DNA from: Deltaproteobacteria bacterium | Lineage (GTDB): Bacteria > Desulfobacterota > Desulfobaccia > Desulfobaccales > Desulfobaccaceae | Direction: 5' to 3' | Assembly: GCA_019309545.1 (NCBI GenBank) | Contig: JAFDGA010000009.1 | Location: 1 to 64,000 of the forward strand | Length of the DNA stretch: 64,000 bases | Shown here: piece after piece, positions 27,661 through 36,708 of the stretch | Position numbering within the stretch: position 1 is the first letter of the stretch | Layout: each line of letters opens with the position of its first letter | The notes under the pieces: generated by a model | The model's database searches: none | What the model was told of the DNA's origin: nothing | What the model saw: only the letters and a program-made list of their open reading frames with translations | Made by a program: the position numbers and the translations under genes

Positions 27661-28029
27661 ATGGGCGGGCTGGAAATCCATTTTAAAGTCTGGCTGGAGA
27701 AAGAGGGCAAAGTTGTCTTTGGCCGGGGACGGCTCGAATTATTAAAAGGCATTCGCGATTATGGTTCCTTGGCGGAAACCGCCAGACATCTGGGCATGTC
27801 CTACCGGGCGGCTTGGGGCCGGTTAAAATCATCTGAGAATCGCCTGGGTGTGCAACTGGTTGAAAAGGTGCCCGGCAAAGGTCGGGGACAGCGATTGATT
27901 CTAACCCCGTTAAGCCAGGGATTGCTGCAGGCTTTTGAAGGGTTGGAACAGGAGCTGCAGAGTTTTTTGGCCGGCCGCAAATACAGGTTTGACGAGCAAC
28001 TGCGGTCCCTAAGCAGTGCTTTATGTTGA
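27661..28029 (+). CDS. ModE-like winged-helix regulator (N-terminal domain only)
   Basis: A 122-residue LysR/ModE-type DNA-binding protein. Helix-turn-helix residues are about 35-60 (GSLAETARHLGMSYRAAWGRLK), followed by the wing, GRGQRLILTPLSQGLL, as in ModE. The C-terminal molybdate-binding TOBE domains of full ModE are absent. It overlaps the next gene by 7 bases, so it may control the heme genes, or it may sense molybdate with another protein. No operator could be identified. Confidence 0.8.
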   Translation: MGGLEIHFKVWLEKEGKVVFGRGRLELLKGIRDYGSLAETARHLGMSYRAAWGRLKSSENRLGVQLVEKVPGKGRGQRLILTPLSQGLLQAFEGLEQELQSFLAGRKYRFDEQLRSLSSALC

Positions 28030-28550
28030 CCGAATTAGAAAAACGTATAATTCACGCCCTGCAGATCGATATGGAGGTCGATGCCCAACCCTTCTTGCCT
28101 CTGGCACAACGCCTGGGATTGAACGAGACTGAGTTTCTGCAAGCAATTCGGGATCTAATGGCCCGCGGTTATATCCGCCGCTTCGGGGCCACCATCCGGC
28201 ACCGGATTTCTGGCTTTGATGCCAATGCCATGGTGGCCTGGGCGGTGCCCCCCCAGGATATCAACCGGGTCGGAAAGATTATGGCCTCCTTTCGGGAGGT
28301 CACCCATTGCTACGAACGCCAGGTCACGGGCAATTGGCCCTATAATCTGTTCACCATGATCCACGCCCGCACCCAGCCGGAATGCCAAGAAATCGCCCAG
28401 CGGATGGCGGATCTGAGCGGGGTCAAGGATTACGAATTGCTGTTCAGCGACGCGGAATTAAAAAAGACCACCATGCGGTATTTTCGGGAGTATGCCGACG
28501 AACCCCTGAACTTTCCCCTGAATGACTTAAAACCATTAACCAAGAATTGA
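28023..28550 (+). CDS. Siroheme decarboxylase subunit (AhbA/AhbB type, closer to AhbB)
   Basis: An AsnC/Lrp-like protein of 175 residues. N-terminal HTH (about 10-55) ends in GYIRRFGATIRH, followed by the ligand domain with GFDANAMVAW and HCYERQ...WPYNLFTMIHA. These are marks of the siroheme decarboxylase family rather than ordinary Lrp. The complex removes two carboxyl groups from siroheme to give 12,18-didecarboxysiroheme in the alternative heme pathway of sulfate reducers. Only one of the two subunits is here, directly before hemL, which supplies the tetrapyrrole precursor. Assignment to AhbB over AhbA rests on general resemblance. Confidence 0.8.
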   Translation: MLTELEKRIIHALQIDMEVDAQPFLPLAQRLGLNETEFLQAIRDLMARGYIRRFGATIRHRISGFDANAMVAWAVPPQDINRVGKIMASFREVTHCYERQVTGNWPYNLFTMIHARTQPECQEIAQRMADLSGVKDYELLFSDAELKKTTMRYFREYADEPLNFPLNDLKPLTKN

Positions 28551-28566
28551 AAACAGACATGCAACC

Positions 28567-29850
<1,284 letters not shown>

Positions 29851-30246
29851 TCGGTCTGATAAAGCGGATAATTAGACTTAGTTCAGAATTTCACCATAAT
29901 CTGGGCCCAGTCAAGCCGATAATTTCTGCGGGGTAGATTACCCCCCGCAAAGGGGGAAAAATACCCCGATTTTTAAAATCCTGAGCACCAATTATTTTGC
30001 CTGTTAAGGGGCAAAATTCCTAGGTGTTGTCAATTAATATAAATTTACCTTAAAAATTTTAAACCGGATTTTCCTGATTAGTGGCAGTAAATTTGCAAAA
30101 TTTAAATATTTAAGGCTATTACGTCCCCGGGAAAGGAGGTGAGTTGTTGTACCAATTGTCTCAAGGGGGAAGGGTAGGATATTGTTATTATTTTATTTTT
30201 TTGGTAACGGGTTTTTGACTTTTTTCCACCAGCAGAGGAGGAATCT
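29851..30246 (+). other. Leader region of the OFA transporter gene
   Basis: 396 bases with no established gene. It has a 7-bp stem (29927-29933/29943-29949), an AT-rich stretch at 30020-30120 that could hold a promoter, an exceptionally strong ribosome-binding sequence at 30132-30142 and a possible short leader ORF (30144-30218). The transporter's own Shine-Dalgarno GAGGAGG stands near 30235. Confidence 0.5.
30144..30218 (+). CDS. Possible 24-residue leader peptide
   Basis: AAAGGAGGTGA at 30132-30142 matches the full anti-Shine-Dalgarno sequence. A TTG at 30144 opens a 24-codon frame rich in Tyr and Phe (CYYFIF near the end), ending at TGA 30216-30218, 28 bases before the transporter start. 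A GTG at 30139, inside the same site, would give only 12 codons with three cysteines. Which, if either, is translated cannot be decided by eye; both are atypical starts. Confidence 0.3.
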   Translation: MLYQLSQGGRVGYCYYFIFLVTGF

Positions 30247-31545
30247 ATGACAGCTCCAGCAGGAAAAGTTCCAGGAAAAGCATGGCGCGTGGTGTTCGCT
30301 GGGACGGCCATTAACTTGTGTTTGGGTGTGTTATACGCCTGGAGTATTTGGGTGGCGAGCTTGAAGGTCCCGGGAGGCAATCTCGAATTGGTGGGAACTC
30401 CTATTCCTAATGCCCCGGGATGGGAATATCTTTCGGCCTCCCAGTGCTCTTGGCCGTTTTCTTTGTGCGTCATTATCTTCGCCTTATTAATGATTCCAGG
30501 GGGCCGGATTCAGGATAAATTAGGCCCCAAGGTAGGGGCTATCACCGGGGGACTATGCCTGGCCCTCGGTTGCATCATCGCCGGAGTATCCAAGAGCTAT
30601 GGTGGCTTGATCTTCGGCTTTGGGATTCTGGGCGGCATTGGTATGGGCATCGGTTACGCTGCTCCGACCCCGGCGGCCCTGAAATGGTTCGGTCCCCATC
30701 AACGGGGGTTGGTGGCTGGTCTGGTGGTCAGCGGTTACGGTGGGGCGGCCTTATATATCGCCCCGTTGGCTGACTTCCTTATCCGCGGCATCAGCCTGAC
30801 CGGAAGCTTCGTTATTTTGGGGATCTGGTTCGGAGCGGTGACCATTATCGCTGGGTCTTTGTTGGCCTGGCCCGAGCCGGGCTATGTGCCTCCAGCTCCA
30901 CCGACTCCCGTGGCCTCGGCCAAACCGGCCCTCACTATTATTGACTGGTCACCGTCTGAAGCATTGAAAACCTGGCAGATCTACGCCTTAATTCTCCTGT
31001 TCATGGGCACCACTCAATCAGGGTTGCTGATTATTACTTTCGCCAAGCCCATTCTGGGGAAGGCCGCCAAAGGCTTTGATTTCTTTGTGCGCAACGCCTG
31101 GATCTTACCATCTTTCGGGGGCCTGGTGAATGCTGCCGGGCGTATCGGCACTGGCAAGTATTCCGACATCATCGGTCGGGACAATGCCTATACCCTGAAC
31201 TGCCTGGTTTCTGCTGTATGCATGTTCCTCTTGCCCTTCATCATTGATTGGGGGAACTTGTTCTTCCTGTTCTTGGCCGTGGGGATTGCCTACTGGCAGT
31301 ACGGGGGTGGTTTGTCCCTGTTGCCCTCGTACACGGCCGATTTCTTTGGGCCCAAGAACCTGGGTATGAACTATGGTATTGTCTTCCTGGGTTGGGGACT
31401 TGGATTCTGGGGATCGAAAATGGGTGGCTGGTCTCTGGACTGGACCGGGAGCCTGAAGCCCGCTCTGTGGATTTCAGCGCTTATTCTTGTCCTCGCCGTT
31501 GTCTTGTGCCGGTTTACCAAGAGACCGATTGCGGCCCACGAGTAA
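30247..31545 (+). CDS. MFS transporter, oxalate/formate antiporter (OFA) family
   Basis: A 432-residue inner-membrane transporter with 12 predicted helices. The OFA signatures are the opening LCLGVLYAWSIW, GGIGMGIGYAAPTPAALKWFGPHQRG, and AGRIGTGKYSDIIGRDNAY after helix 8. Family members exchange oxalate and formate or move other monocarboxylates; here pyruvate, lactate or formate uptake is as likely, since no oxalate enzymes are nearby. GAGGAGG precedes the ATG by 5 bases. A strong terminator follows. Confidence 0.88.
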   Translation: MTAPAGKVPGKAWRVVFAGTAINLCLGVLYAWSIWVASLKVPGGNLELVGTPIPNAPGWEYLSASQCSWPFSLCVIIFALLMIPGGRIQDKLGPKVGAITGGLCLALGCIIAGVSKSYGGLIFGFGILGGIGMGIGYAAPTPAALKWFGPHQRGLVAGLVVSGYGGAALYIAPLADFLIRGISLTGSFVILGIWFGAVTIIAGSLLAWPEPGYVPPAPPTPVASAKPALTIIDWSPSEALKTWQIYALILLFMGTTQSGLLIITFAKPILGKAAKGFDFFVRNAWILPSFGGLVNAAGRIGTGKYSDIIGRDNAYTLNCLVSAVCMFLLPFIIDWGNLFFLFLAVGIAYWQYGGGLSLLPSYTADFFGPKNLGMNYGIVFLGWGLGFWGSKMGGWSLDWTGSLKPALWISALILVLAVVLCRFTKRPIAAHE

Positions 31546-31636
31546 TTCTGCAGCGGGCACGAGCACGCCTAGCTTGGTATGCCGTATGAGGTTTTAGCCT
31601 GGTGCCAAGCTGGCCTAAAGCTGAATCTTTCAGATT

Positions 31637-31673
31637 AAGGTAGAAGGATTTAATCCTTCTACCTTATTTTTTT
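31637..31673 (+). terminator. Rho-independent terminator after the OFA transporter
   Basis: 12-bp perfect arms AAGGTAGAAGGA/TCCTTCTACCTT with a 5-base loop, followed by seven T residues. Confidence 0.88.
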
Positions 31674-31829
31674 AAGAAACTGAGATTGGCTATTTACAAA
31701 CTGCGCTTGACGTGTTTATTTATAAAGGAGTTCCTGTAAGGATTATTATAGCTTGCCGTTATCCCAGAAGCACTTCGGGAACTCATCGGGGCCGCGCCGC
31801 ATCTCAATTCCAAAGGTTGGTTTCGAGTT

Positions 31830-32477
31830 ATGGATAAGCCGTTTCCAGTGCCTTATATATTCCATTTTTCGAATTTTGTCATCGAAGACCTGGTTGGTTT
31901 TATACTGGGGATCTTTTTTGCCGTAACCATCAGTGCTGAGGCCCAGGCCTTGGTGGCCGGGGTTTTGGGAGACGTAAGGAAGGACGCCAAGGATCGCGGG
32001 CACTATTTCTTCCTGTTCCATCTGGATATTTTGGGAACCCTGGCTTTTTTTATCGAGGGCTTCGGCTGGCCCCGCAAAATGCCCATAGATCCCAGCAAGT
32101 TCGAATATCCCAGGTTATATACCATAGTAGCTAGATTTGCCGGGCCAGTAGCCAATTTTCTGCTGGCGGGGATAGCAGGCAGTGTCGGGGTGATTATGCA
32201 ATTCATTAACATCGACCCCCGTTTATTCCACGAGGTGATCGCGGTCAATCTCACCGTGGCAATCTATAATATGTTACCCCTACCACCGCTGGCCGCCTCT
32301 TATATCCTTTCGGAGCCGTTGACCGGGAAGTTCGATAACATCAAAAAAGTCTTCGAGTTGGCTGGCCCCTGGGTCCTGATCGGGATCTTATTATTAGACC
32401 GGTGGTATAATTTAAAATTATTCAGTCCTTATTTTGACCCGGTTATCATCGCCATATACAAATTTGTCATCAGCTAA
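31830..32477 (+). CDS. Site-2 protease (M50) homologue lacking catalytic residues
   Basis: A 215-residue protein with about five membrane helices that follows the bacterial S2P/M50 layout: helix with ...ALVAGVLGD, FHLDILGTL, FGWPRKMPIDP, ARFAGPVANF and YNMLPLPPL. The zinc-binding HExxH is replaced by SAEAQ (residues 35-39), and the third ligand in the LDG motif is replaced by Ala (LAA, 154-156). All three metal ligands are therefore gone while the scaffold is kept. It cannot be a working zinc protease by the known mechanism; a chaperone or binding role is possible. No good Shine-Dalgarno stands before the ATG. Confidence 0.75.
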   Translation: MDKPFPVPYIFHFSNFVIEDLVGFILGIFFAVTISAEAQALVAGVLGDVRKDAKDRGHYFFLFHLDILGTLAFFIEGFGWPRKMPIDPSKFEYPRLYTIVARFAGPVANFLLAGIAGSVGVIMQFINIDPRLFHEVIAVNLTVAIYNMLPLPPLAASYILSEPLTGKFDNIKKVFELAGPWVLIGILLLDRWYNLKLFSPYFDPVIIAIYKFVIS

Positions 32478-32555
32478 CCGGAGAATGAGGTTATTTGGGG
32501 AAACTATCAAACACGGCAGGCACCGGAAAACCAAAGACAAACATGCCGATGTATA

Positions 32556-32589
32556 ACTAAAAAAGGCACAGCCAAAGTCAGCTGTGCCT
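32556..32589 (-). terminator. Terminator of the radical SAM gene
   Basis: 9-bp arms AGGCACAGC/GCTGTGCCT (32564-32572, 32581-32589). Read on the minus strand the stem ends in a run of Ts. It lies 28 bases after the radical SAM stop and is also convergent to the S2P-like gene. Confidence 0.85.
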
Positions 32590-32616
32590 CAGAAGGCAAA
32601 AGTTCAAAATAACTGA

Positions 32617-34491
32617 TCAGACCTGGACTCCCACCTCTCCCAAGGTCTGAAAGTAAATACGCCGGATGCGGCGCGGGCGGGCTTTGAAACACAGCCCTAA
32701 TTGCATGCAAACATTGTAAAAGGAGCCGCGATCAAATTCGATGGCCACGGTCCGGCGCCAGGAGTGGAGCCGGTCGCCCAGCTCTTGATGCCAATCCTTG
32801 GCCTTTTGCCGGAAGCCTTCCAATCCCTGCCAGAAGGGTAACAGAATCACATCAACCTTTTCCTGGAGATTATTGATTTCCGCGATCAGGGTAGCGATCT
32901 GGCCATTATCGGCGTCGAGCGCTAACGCCGGTAGATCAGCTTTACCTTCTCTGACGATTTCAACCCCCAGCCGCTCTAAAAACCGCAGGAGGAATTCCCG
33001 CGGGCCAGTCTCCCAGGCAGTCAGTTGCCAGATGTCCTCCGGAATGCCCACCCGGCGGATGCGGCGGTGGCGAGGCCAATAAGCCCGCCACTGCCGGGCC
33101 CGGCTGAACAACTGATCCTTGAGCTGCTGAAAATATCCCTTCTTTTCATAAAAGGCCCGTTTCAGATGCAGACGGCCATGGATCTTGAGCATGGCCATAA
33201 AGTAATCCCGCCTGATTAAGCGCTTCACTGCCGACGACCAGCTATAGAACCGTTTCATGGCCTTAAAGGTTTCCCATTGCAATTCATAGGGGGTCATTTG
33301 GCGGGGCAGGAACACCGTGTGGTGAGCGTCGTAGCGGCTCCAGTCCCGGCAGATGATTCGATTCTGGGCCTCCAATTCGTCATAAACCGGGGTGCCGGGC
33401 AACGGGGTCAGGATAAGATATTGCAGGGAATCAAGATCCAGACGGCGAGAAAATTTTACGGTTTCCTTGATCACCTGGGGATTATCCTCTTCCGAGCCAA
33501 AGACAAACATGCCATGGACTTTAATTCCGGCCCGGTGAAAATTGATGACACAATCCTGAATGTCTTCTACCGTCTGGGATTTGTTATAAGCCTTGAGGGT
33601 GGCCGGATTGATCGATTCCAGACCGACAAAGACAATATAGCAGCCGCTTCTGGCCATTAGTTCTAATAGTTCCATGTCCCGAGCGGCCTCTACCCGGACC
33701 TGGGCGCTCCATTCCACTTTCAGTCCCAGCGACAGCATCCGCTCCAGTAAATTCTTAATGCGCTCCCGGTTGACAGTGAAATTATCATCACAAAAAAACA
33801 AATGTTGGCTTTGAACCCCGTTCAGACTGACTTCCTCAACGATACGGTCCACCGAGTTATAGCGGAAGCGGCGGCCGAACATCTGGATCACTGAACAGAA
33901 GCGGCAGTTAAAAGGGCAACCACGGGAAGTGGCAATAGAGACATAACGTTGCTTTCCGGTCCGCCAACCGTGAATCAGGGAATAGTCGGGAATCGGCAGG
34001 ATATCCAGGTCTTCAATAAAGGGGCGGCGAGGATTTATTTGTAGCTCTTCGCCGCGATGAAAATTAAGATTGGCAATGGACTCAAAGCCGCTGCCTTCAT
34101 TAAGGGCGGTGATCAGTTCCGGTAGGGCCTCATCACCCTCGCCGCTGACCACATAATCGGCATGTTCCAGGCTTTCGGCGGGCAGGAACGAGGAATGCGG
34201 CCCCCCCATGACCACCGGAACCCCTTGTTGGCGATAGTAATCGGCCAGCTGAAAAGCTCTTGGGATAGTCGAGCTGATCGATGAGATACACACGAGATCG
34301 GGCTGGAAATCAAGCCGATCCAGGTCTGGGCTGTTAACTTCCTCAATGATTACTTTTACTTCTAGACCTTGCTGCTTGAGAATAGTTCCTAATAACACGC
34401 ACCCGAGACGGGGGATGACTACTCGACTGAAGATATGCGCCCGGGGAGACCTGGGTTCGATGAAAAGCACTTTTCGTATTGGTAAGGCCAT
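32617..34491 (-). CDS. Radical SAM protein with B12-binding-type N-terminal domain
   Basis: A 624-residue protein. Residues 1-150 form a Rossmann-like cobalamin-binding-type domain (GGPHSSFLPAE at about 97), though the usual DxHxxG cobalamin histidine is not evident. The radical SAM core follows with C192-x3-C196-x2-C199 (CPFNCRFC) and FCDDNF. Residues beyond about 440 form a long basic extension of unknown type. Family members include BchE-like cyclases, hopanoid and lipid methylases and many of unknown role. It stands alone on the minus strand; GG-rich ribosome binding is weak. Confidence 0.85.
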   Translation of the reverse strand: MALPIRKVLFIEPRSPRAHIFSRVVIPRLGCVLLGTILKQQGLEVKVIIEEVNSPDLDRLDFQPDLVCISSISSTIPRAFQLADYYRQQGVPVVMGGPHSSFLPAESLEHADYVVSGEGDEALPELITALNEGSGFESIANLNFHRGEELQINPRRPFIEDLDILPIPDYSLIHGWRTGKQRYVSIATSRGCPFNCRFCSVIQMFGRRFRYNSVDRIVEEVSLNGVQSQHLFFCDDNFTVNRERIKNLLERMLSLGLKVEWSAQVRVEAARDMELLELMARSGCYIVFVGLESINPATLKAYNKSQTVEDIQDCVINFHRAGIKVHGMFVFGSEEDNPQVIKETVKFSRRLDLDSLQYLILTPLPGTPVYDELEAQNRIICRDWSRYDAHHTVFLPRQMTPYELQWETFKAMKRFYSWSSAVKRLIRRDYFMAMLKIHGRLHLKRAFYEKKGYFQQLKDQLFSRARQWRAYWPRHRRIRRVGIPEDIWQLTAWETGPREFLLRFLERLGVEIVREGKADLPALALDADNGQIATLIAEINNLQEKVDVILLPFWQGLEGFRQKAKDWHQELGDRLHSWRRTVAIEFDRGSFYNVCMQLGLCFKARPRRIRRIYFQTLGEVGVQV

Positions 34492-34994
34492 AATACCCCT
34501 TTAAGTGTAACCGTACACGGTTTTAGCCGCCCTCCGGTTACCATAATCCCTGTCCCCGGTAGCGACTGAAATGTTTACTGCAACAGTTTTAAATGATTTA
34601 AAATATCCTTGAGACAACCCCACACTGCTGGTAGTCTGAGTCAGGACTGTGGAACCGAATCGCCTATGAAAAGACTTTACCCTGGATTAAACCCGGATCC
34701 TTAGCCGCTAACCCAAAACAATCGCTGCCAACCCACCGGTAACAACTATTAAACCTTCTTTAGACGCGTTTACCTTGCCTGGTTAAAAATTAACTCACCT
34801 GTGGTAAATTGTCAATTCTTTTCGTTAGGTAGGAATCTTTGGGGTAAAAACCTCACCTTTGCAATGTTCGGTTTTTGAAGCAGAATCCGGCAATATGTAA
34901 TGCCGGTATCTGCTTCAAAAAGTTCAATGGCAGCCGGATGGTTCGCGGGGGCCGGTCTTGCCTGGCCAGAGCCAACAGCGCCGTCGAATCTGCG
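34492..34994. other. Gene-free region with long hairpin downstream of dsrC
   Basis: 503 bases without a credible gene. The main object is a stem at 34872-34921: 13-bp perfect outer arms (TTTTTGAAGCAGA with TCTGCTTCAAAAA), a 2x2 internal mismatch, then 6 bp CCGGCA/TGCCGG with an 8-base loop. Its ends are T-rich 5' and A-rich 3', the reverse of an intrinsic terminator on either strand. Confidence 0.55.
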
Positions 34995-35312
34995 TCAGAC
35001 GCAACCCGTGGGTTTGGGCAGGCCGGCCATTTTACAAGCGCCTTTGCCAGGTCCCGAGGGAAAAAGCTCGTAAATATATTTCAACTTAAAGCCGGTGACC
35101 TTGGAAAGGATACGCACCATGGGGGCGATGCCGTTTTTCTTGAAGTAATCCTGTAACATATTGATTACCTTCCAATGGTCGTCGGTAAGCTCGGTAATGC
35201 CCTCGGACTCCTTGACAAAGTCTACCCAATCCGGGCCCCAGGCGTCCAGATCTTGTAAGAATCCATCCTCATCTACCTCAAAGGTTTTGCCTTTGTGTTC
35301 TACTAAGGCCAT
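34995..35312 (-). CDS. dsrC: Sulfur-relay protein DsrC
   Basis: A 105-residue DsrC/TusE-family protein. In sulfite reduction DsrC accepts the sulfur leaving DsrAB as a trisulfide across its two C-terminal cysteines, which DsrMKJOP then reduces. Both are present: C93 and C104, 11 residues apart, in the flexible tail GACKMAGLPKPTGCV, which distinguishes true DsrC from one-cysteine paralogues. AAGGAGG precedes the ATG at 35312. dsrAB and dsrMKJOP are not in the window; dsrC is often unlinked and highly expressed. Confidence 0.97.
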   Translation of the reverse strand: MALVEHKGKTFEVDEDGFLQDLDAWGPDWVDFVKESEGITELTDDHWKVINMLQDYFKKNGIAPMVRILSKVTGFKLKYIYELFPSGPGKGACKMAGLPKPTGCV

Positions 35313-35367
35313 ATGTCCACCTCCTTCTGAATTTTACACCATGTGATTTTTTTCTTACAGTGATTTT

Positions 35368-35396
35368 TATCTACTAGATATTGGATAACTTGTCAA
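35368..35396 (-). promoter_or_regulatory. Candidate promoter of dsrC
   Basis: On the minus strand perfect TTGACA (35396-35391), 17-base spacer, TAGATA (35373-35368), about 55 bases before the dsrC start. Confidence 0.5.
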
Positions 35397-35454
35397 CACT
35401 TAAAAGTCCAGGATAAAAATTTCTAAGATCTCGGAAGCCAGTAATTTTCACTAG

Positions 35455-36708
35455 TTAACAAGAATCGGCCAGCACTTCCAGGAAGTGCCTAACCGGCACT
35501 TGCTGGGGGGCCAGACTGATCAATTGCATCAGACAGCCGCTGCAGGCGCTGACCACTTCGGCGGCCCCCGTCTGCTGATAAACCTGCATCAGTTCCTGGC
35601 CGATGGTTTTAGACAGGTCTGGATAACAGAGGCCAAATAATCCTCCCTGGCCGCAGCAACTTTTGCCGCCCGGGGGCTCGACCAGCTCCAGTCCGGGCAC
35701 TGCCATGAGAAGATCCCGCGGTTCTTGGGAGATAGCTTGACCACGGTGCAAATGACAGGGATCATGAAAAATTATTGGTCGCGAGGGCTGGGCCGGAGAA
35801 AATGGATAATGAGTCAATCCCAGAATATGCACCAAAAATTCACTGGCCTCCCGCACCCGGCTGGAAAACCGGGAGGCCTCAATGGCTAGCGGCGTATCTT
35901 GAAAAAGTTGTCCCAGATGCTTCAGTTGATAGGTACAAGAGGCACAGGTGCTGACAATATAATCCACTTCCAGCGCACCGAATTGTGCCAGCAGCCGACG
36001 GCCCAGTTCCAAAGCCACTTGCCGTTCCCCGGCGCATTCGGCTAAGAGGCCACAGCAACCCTGAGTTGGCGGGATTACCACTGCCACCTCCTGCTGCTGA
36101 CAGAGCTTCAGAAAGGCGTGTCCAGCGGACGGAAACCAAGCCTGCAAACCGCAGCCCACAAAAAACGCGATTTTTAGGGGTCCGGCTCCCGGTATAAGCT
36201 TGGGCACAGTGGCTAAAAAGGGCCGCCGGGCTAGCGGCGGCAATTGTCCCAAGGGACCAGCCACCCCGGGCCAGAGCCGGTAAAACCAGCCACTCGGTTC
36301 TCCCAGCCAGTTTTTCATCCGGTTAATCAGCGGCGCGGCTTCGGCCAGGGCCGGGATCAGATGCGGACTCTGTCGGGTCAGATGGACCAGGGCCAGGGCT
36401 GGACTCCAATGGGCGCCATGTAAGCTCCGAACTCGGGCCCTGCCTTTTTTAATCAGCTCGGGAATCTGAATCTGGGCTACACATTTTTCGGTGCAGGCCC
36501 CGCAGAGCAAACAACACTCTAGAATTTCCTGGAAATGACGGCTGGCCGACAACTCTCCAGATTCCAAGGCCTGCAGCAGGCTGAGTTTACCCCGGGCCAC
36601 CACCGGTTCTCGCCCCAGCCGCTGGTAAAGGGGACAGACCTCCATGCACGCCCCGCAACGGATACAGGAAGACGGCGGTCCAGTCCATAAAGGCACCAGA
36701 TCGGTCAT
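35455..36708 (-). CDS. Glycolate/lactate oxidase iron-sulfur subunit (GlcF-like)
   Basis: A 417-residue Fe-S protein. N-terminal ferredoxin clusters C15/C18/C21/C25 and CCLLCGACTEKC (about 65-76) are followed by two CCG-type domains (GCGLQAWFP, TQGCCG, and HDPCHLHRGQ with KSCCGQGG). This is the GlcF layout, which passes electrons from the flavin subunit to the quinone pool or an electron-transfer partner. Its ATGA start overlaps the stop of the flavin gene, so the two form one unit. The substrate, glycolate or D-lactate, is not distinguishable. Confidence 0.88.
   Translation of the reverse strand: MTDLVPLWTGPPSSCIRCGACMEVCPLYQRLGREPVVARGKLSLLQALESGELSASRHFQEILECCLLCGACTEKCVAQIQIPELIKKGRARVRSLHGAHWSPALALVHLTRQSPHLIPALAEAAPLINRMKNWLGEPSGWFYRLWPGVAGPLGQLPPLARRPFLATVPKLIPGAGPLKIAFFVGCGLQAWFPSAGHAFLKLCQQQEVAVVIPPTQGCCGLLAECAGERQVALELGRRLLAQFGALEVDYIVSTCASCTYQLKHLGQLFQDTPLAIEASRFSSRVREASEFLVHILGLTHYPFSPAQPSRPIIFHDPCHLHRGQAISQEPRDLLMAVPGLELVEPPGGKSCCGQGGLFGLCYPDLSKTIGQELMQVYQQTGAAEVVSACSGCLMQLISLAPQQVPVRHFLEVLADSC

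Noticed and set aside
31746-32021. Minus-strand frame of 91 residues overlapping the S2P-like gene start
   Set aside because: No ribosome site, no known motif, and it is antisense to a protein with clear family signatures.
34875-35156. Plus-strand frame of 93 residues over dsrC
   Set aside because: It is antisense to dsrC and includes the hairpin; no family match is seen.
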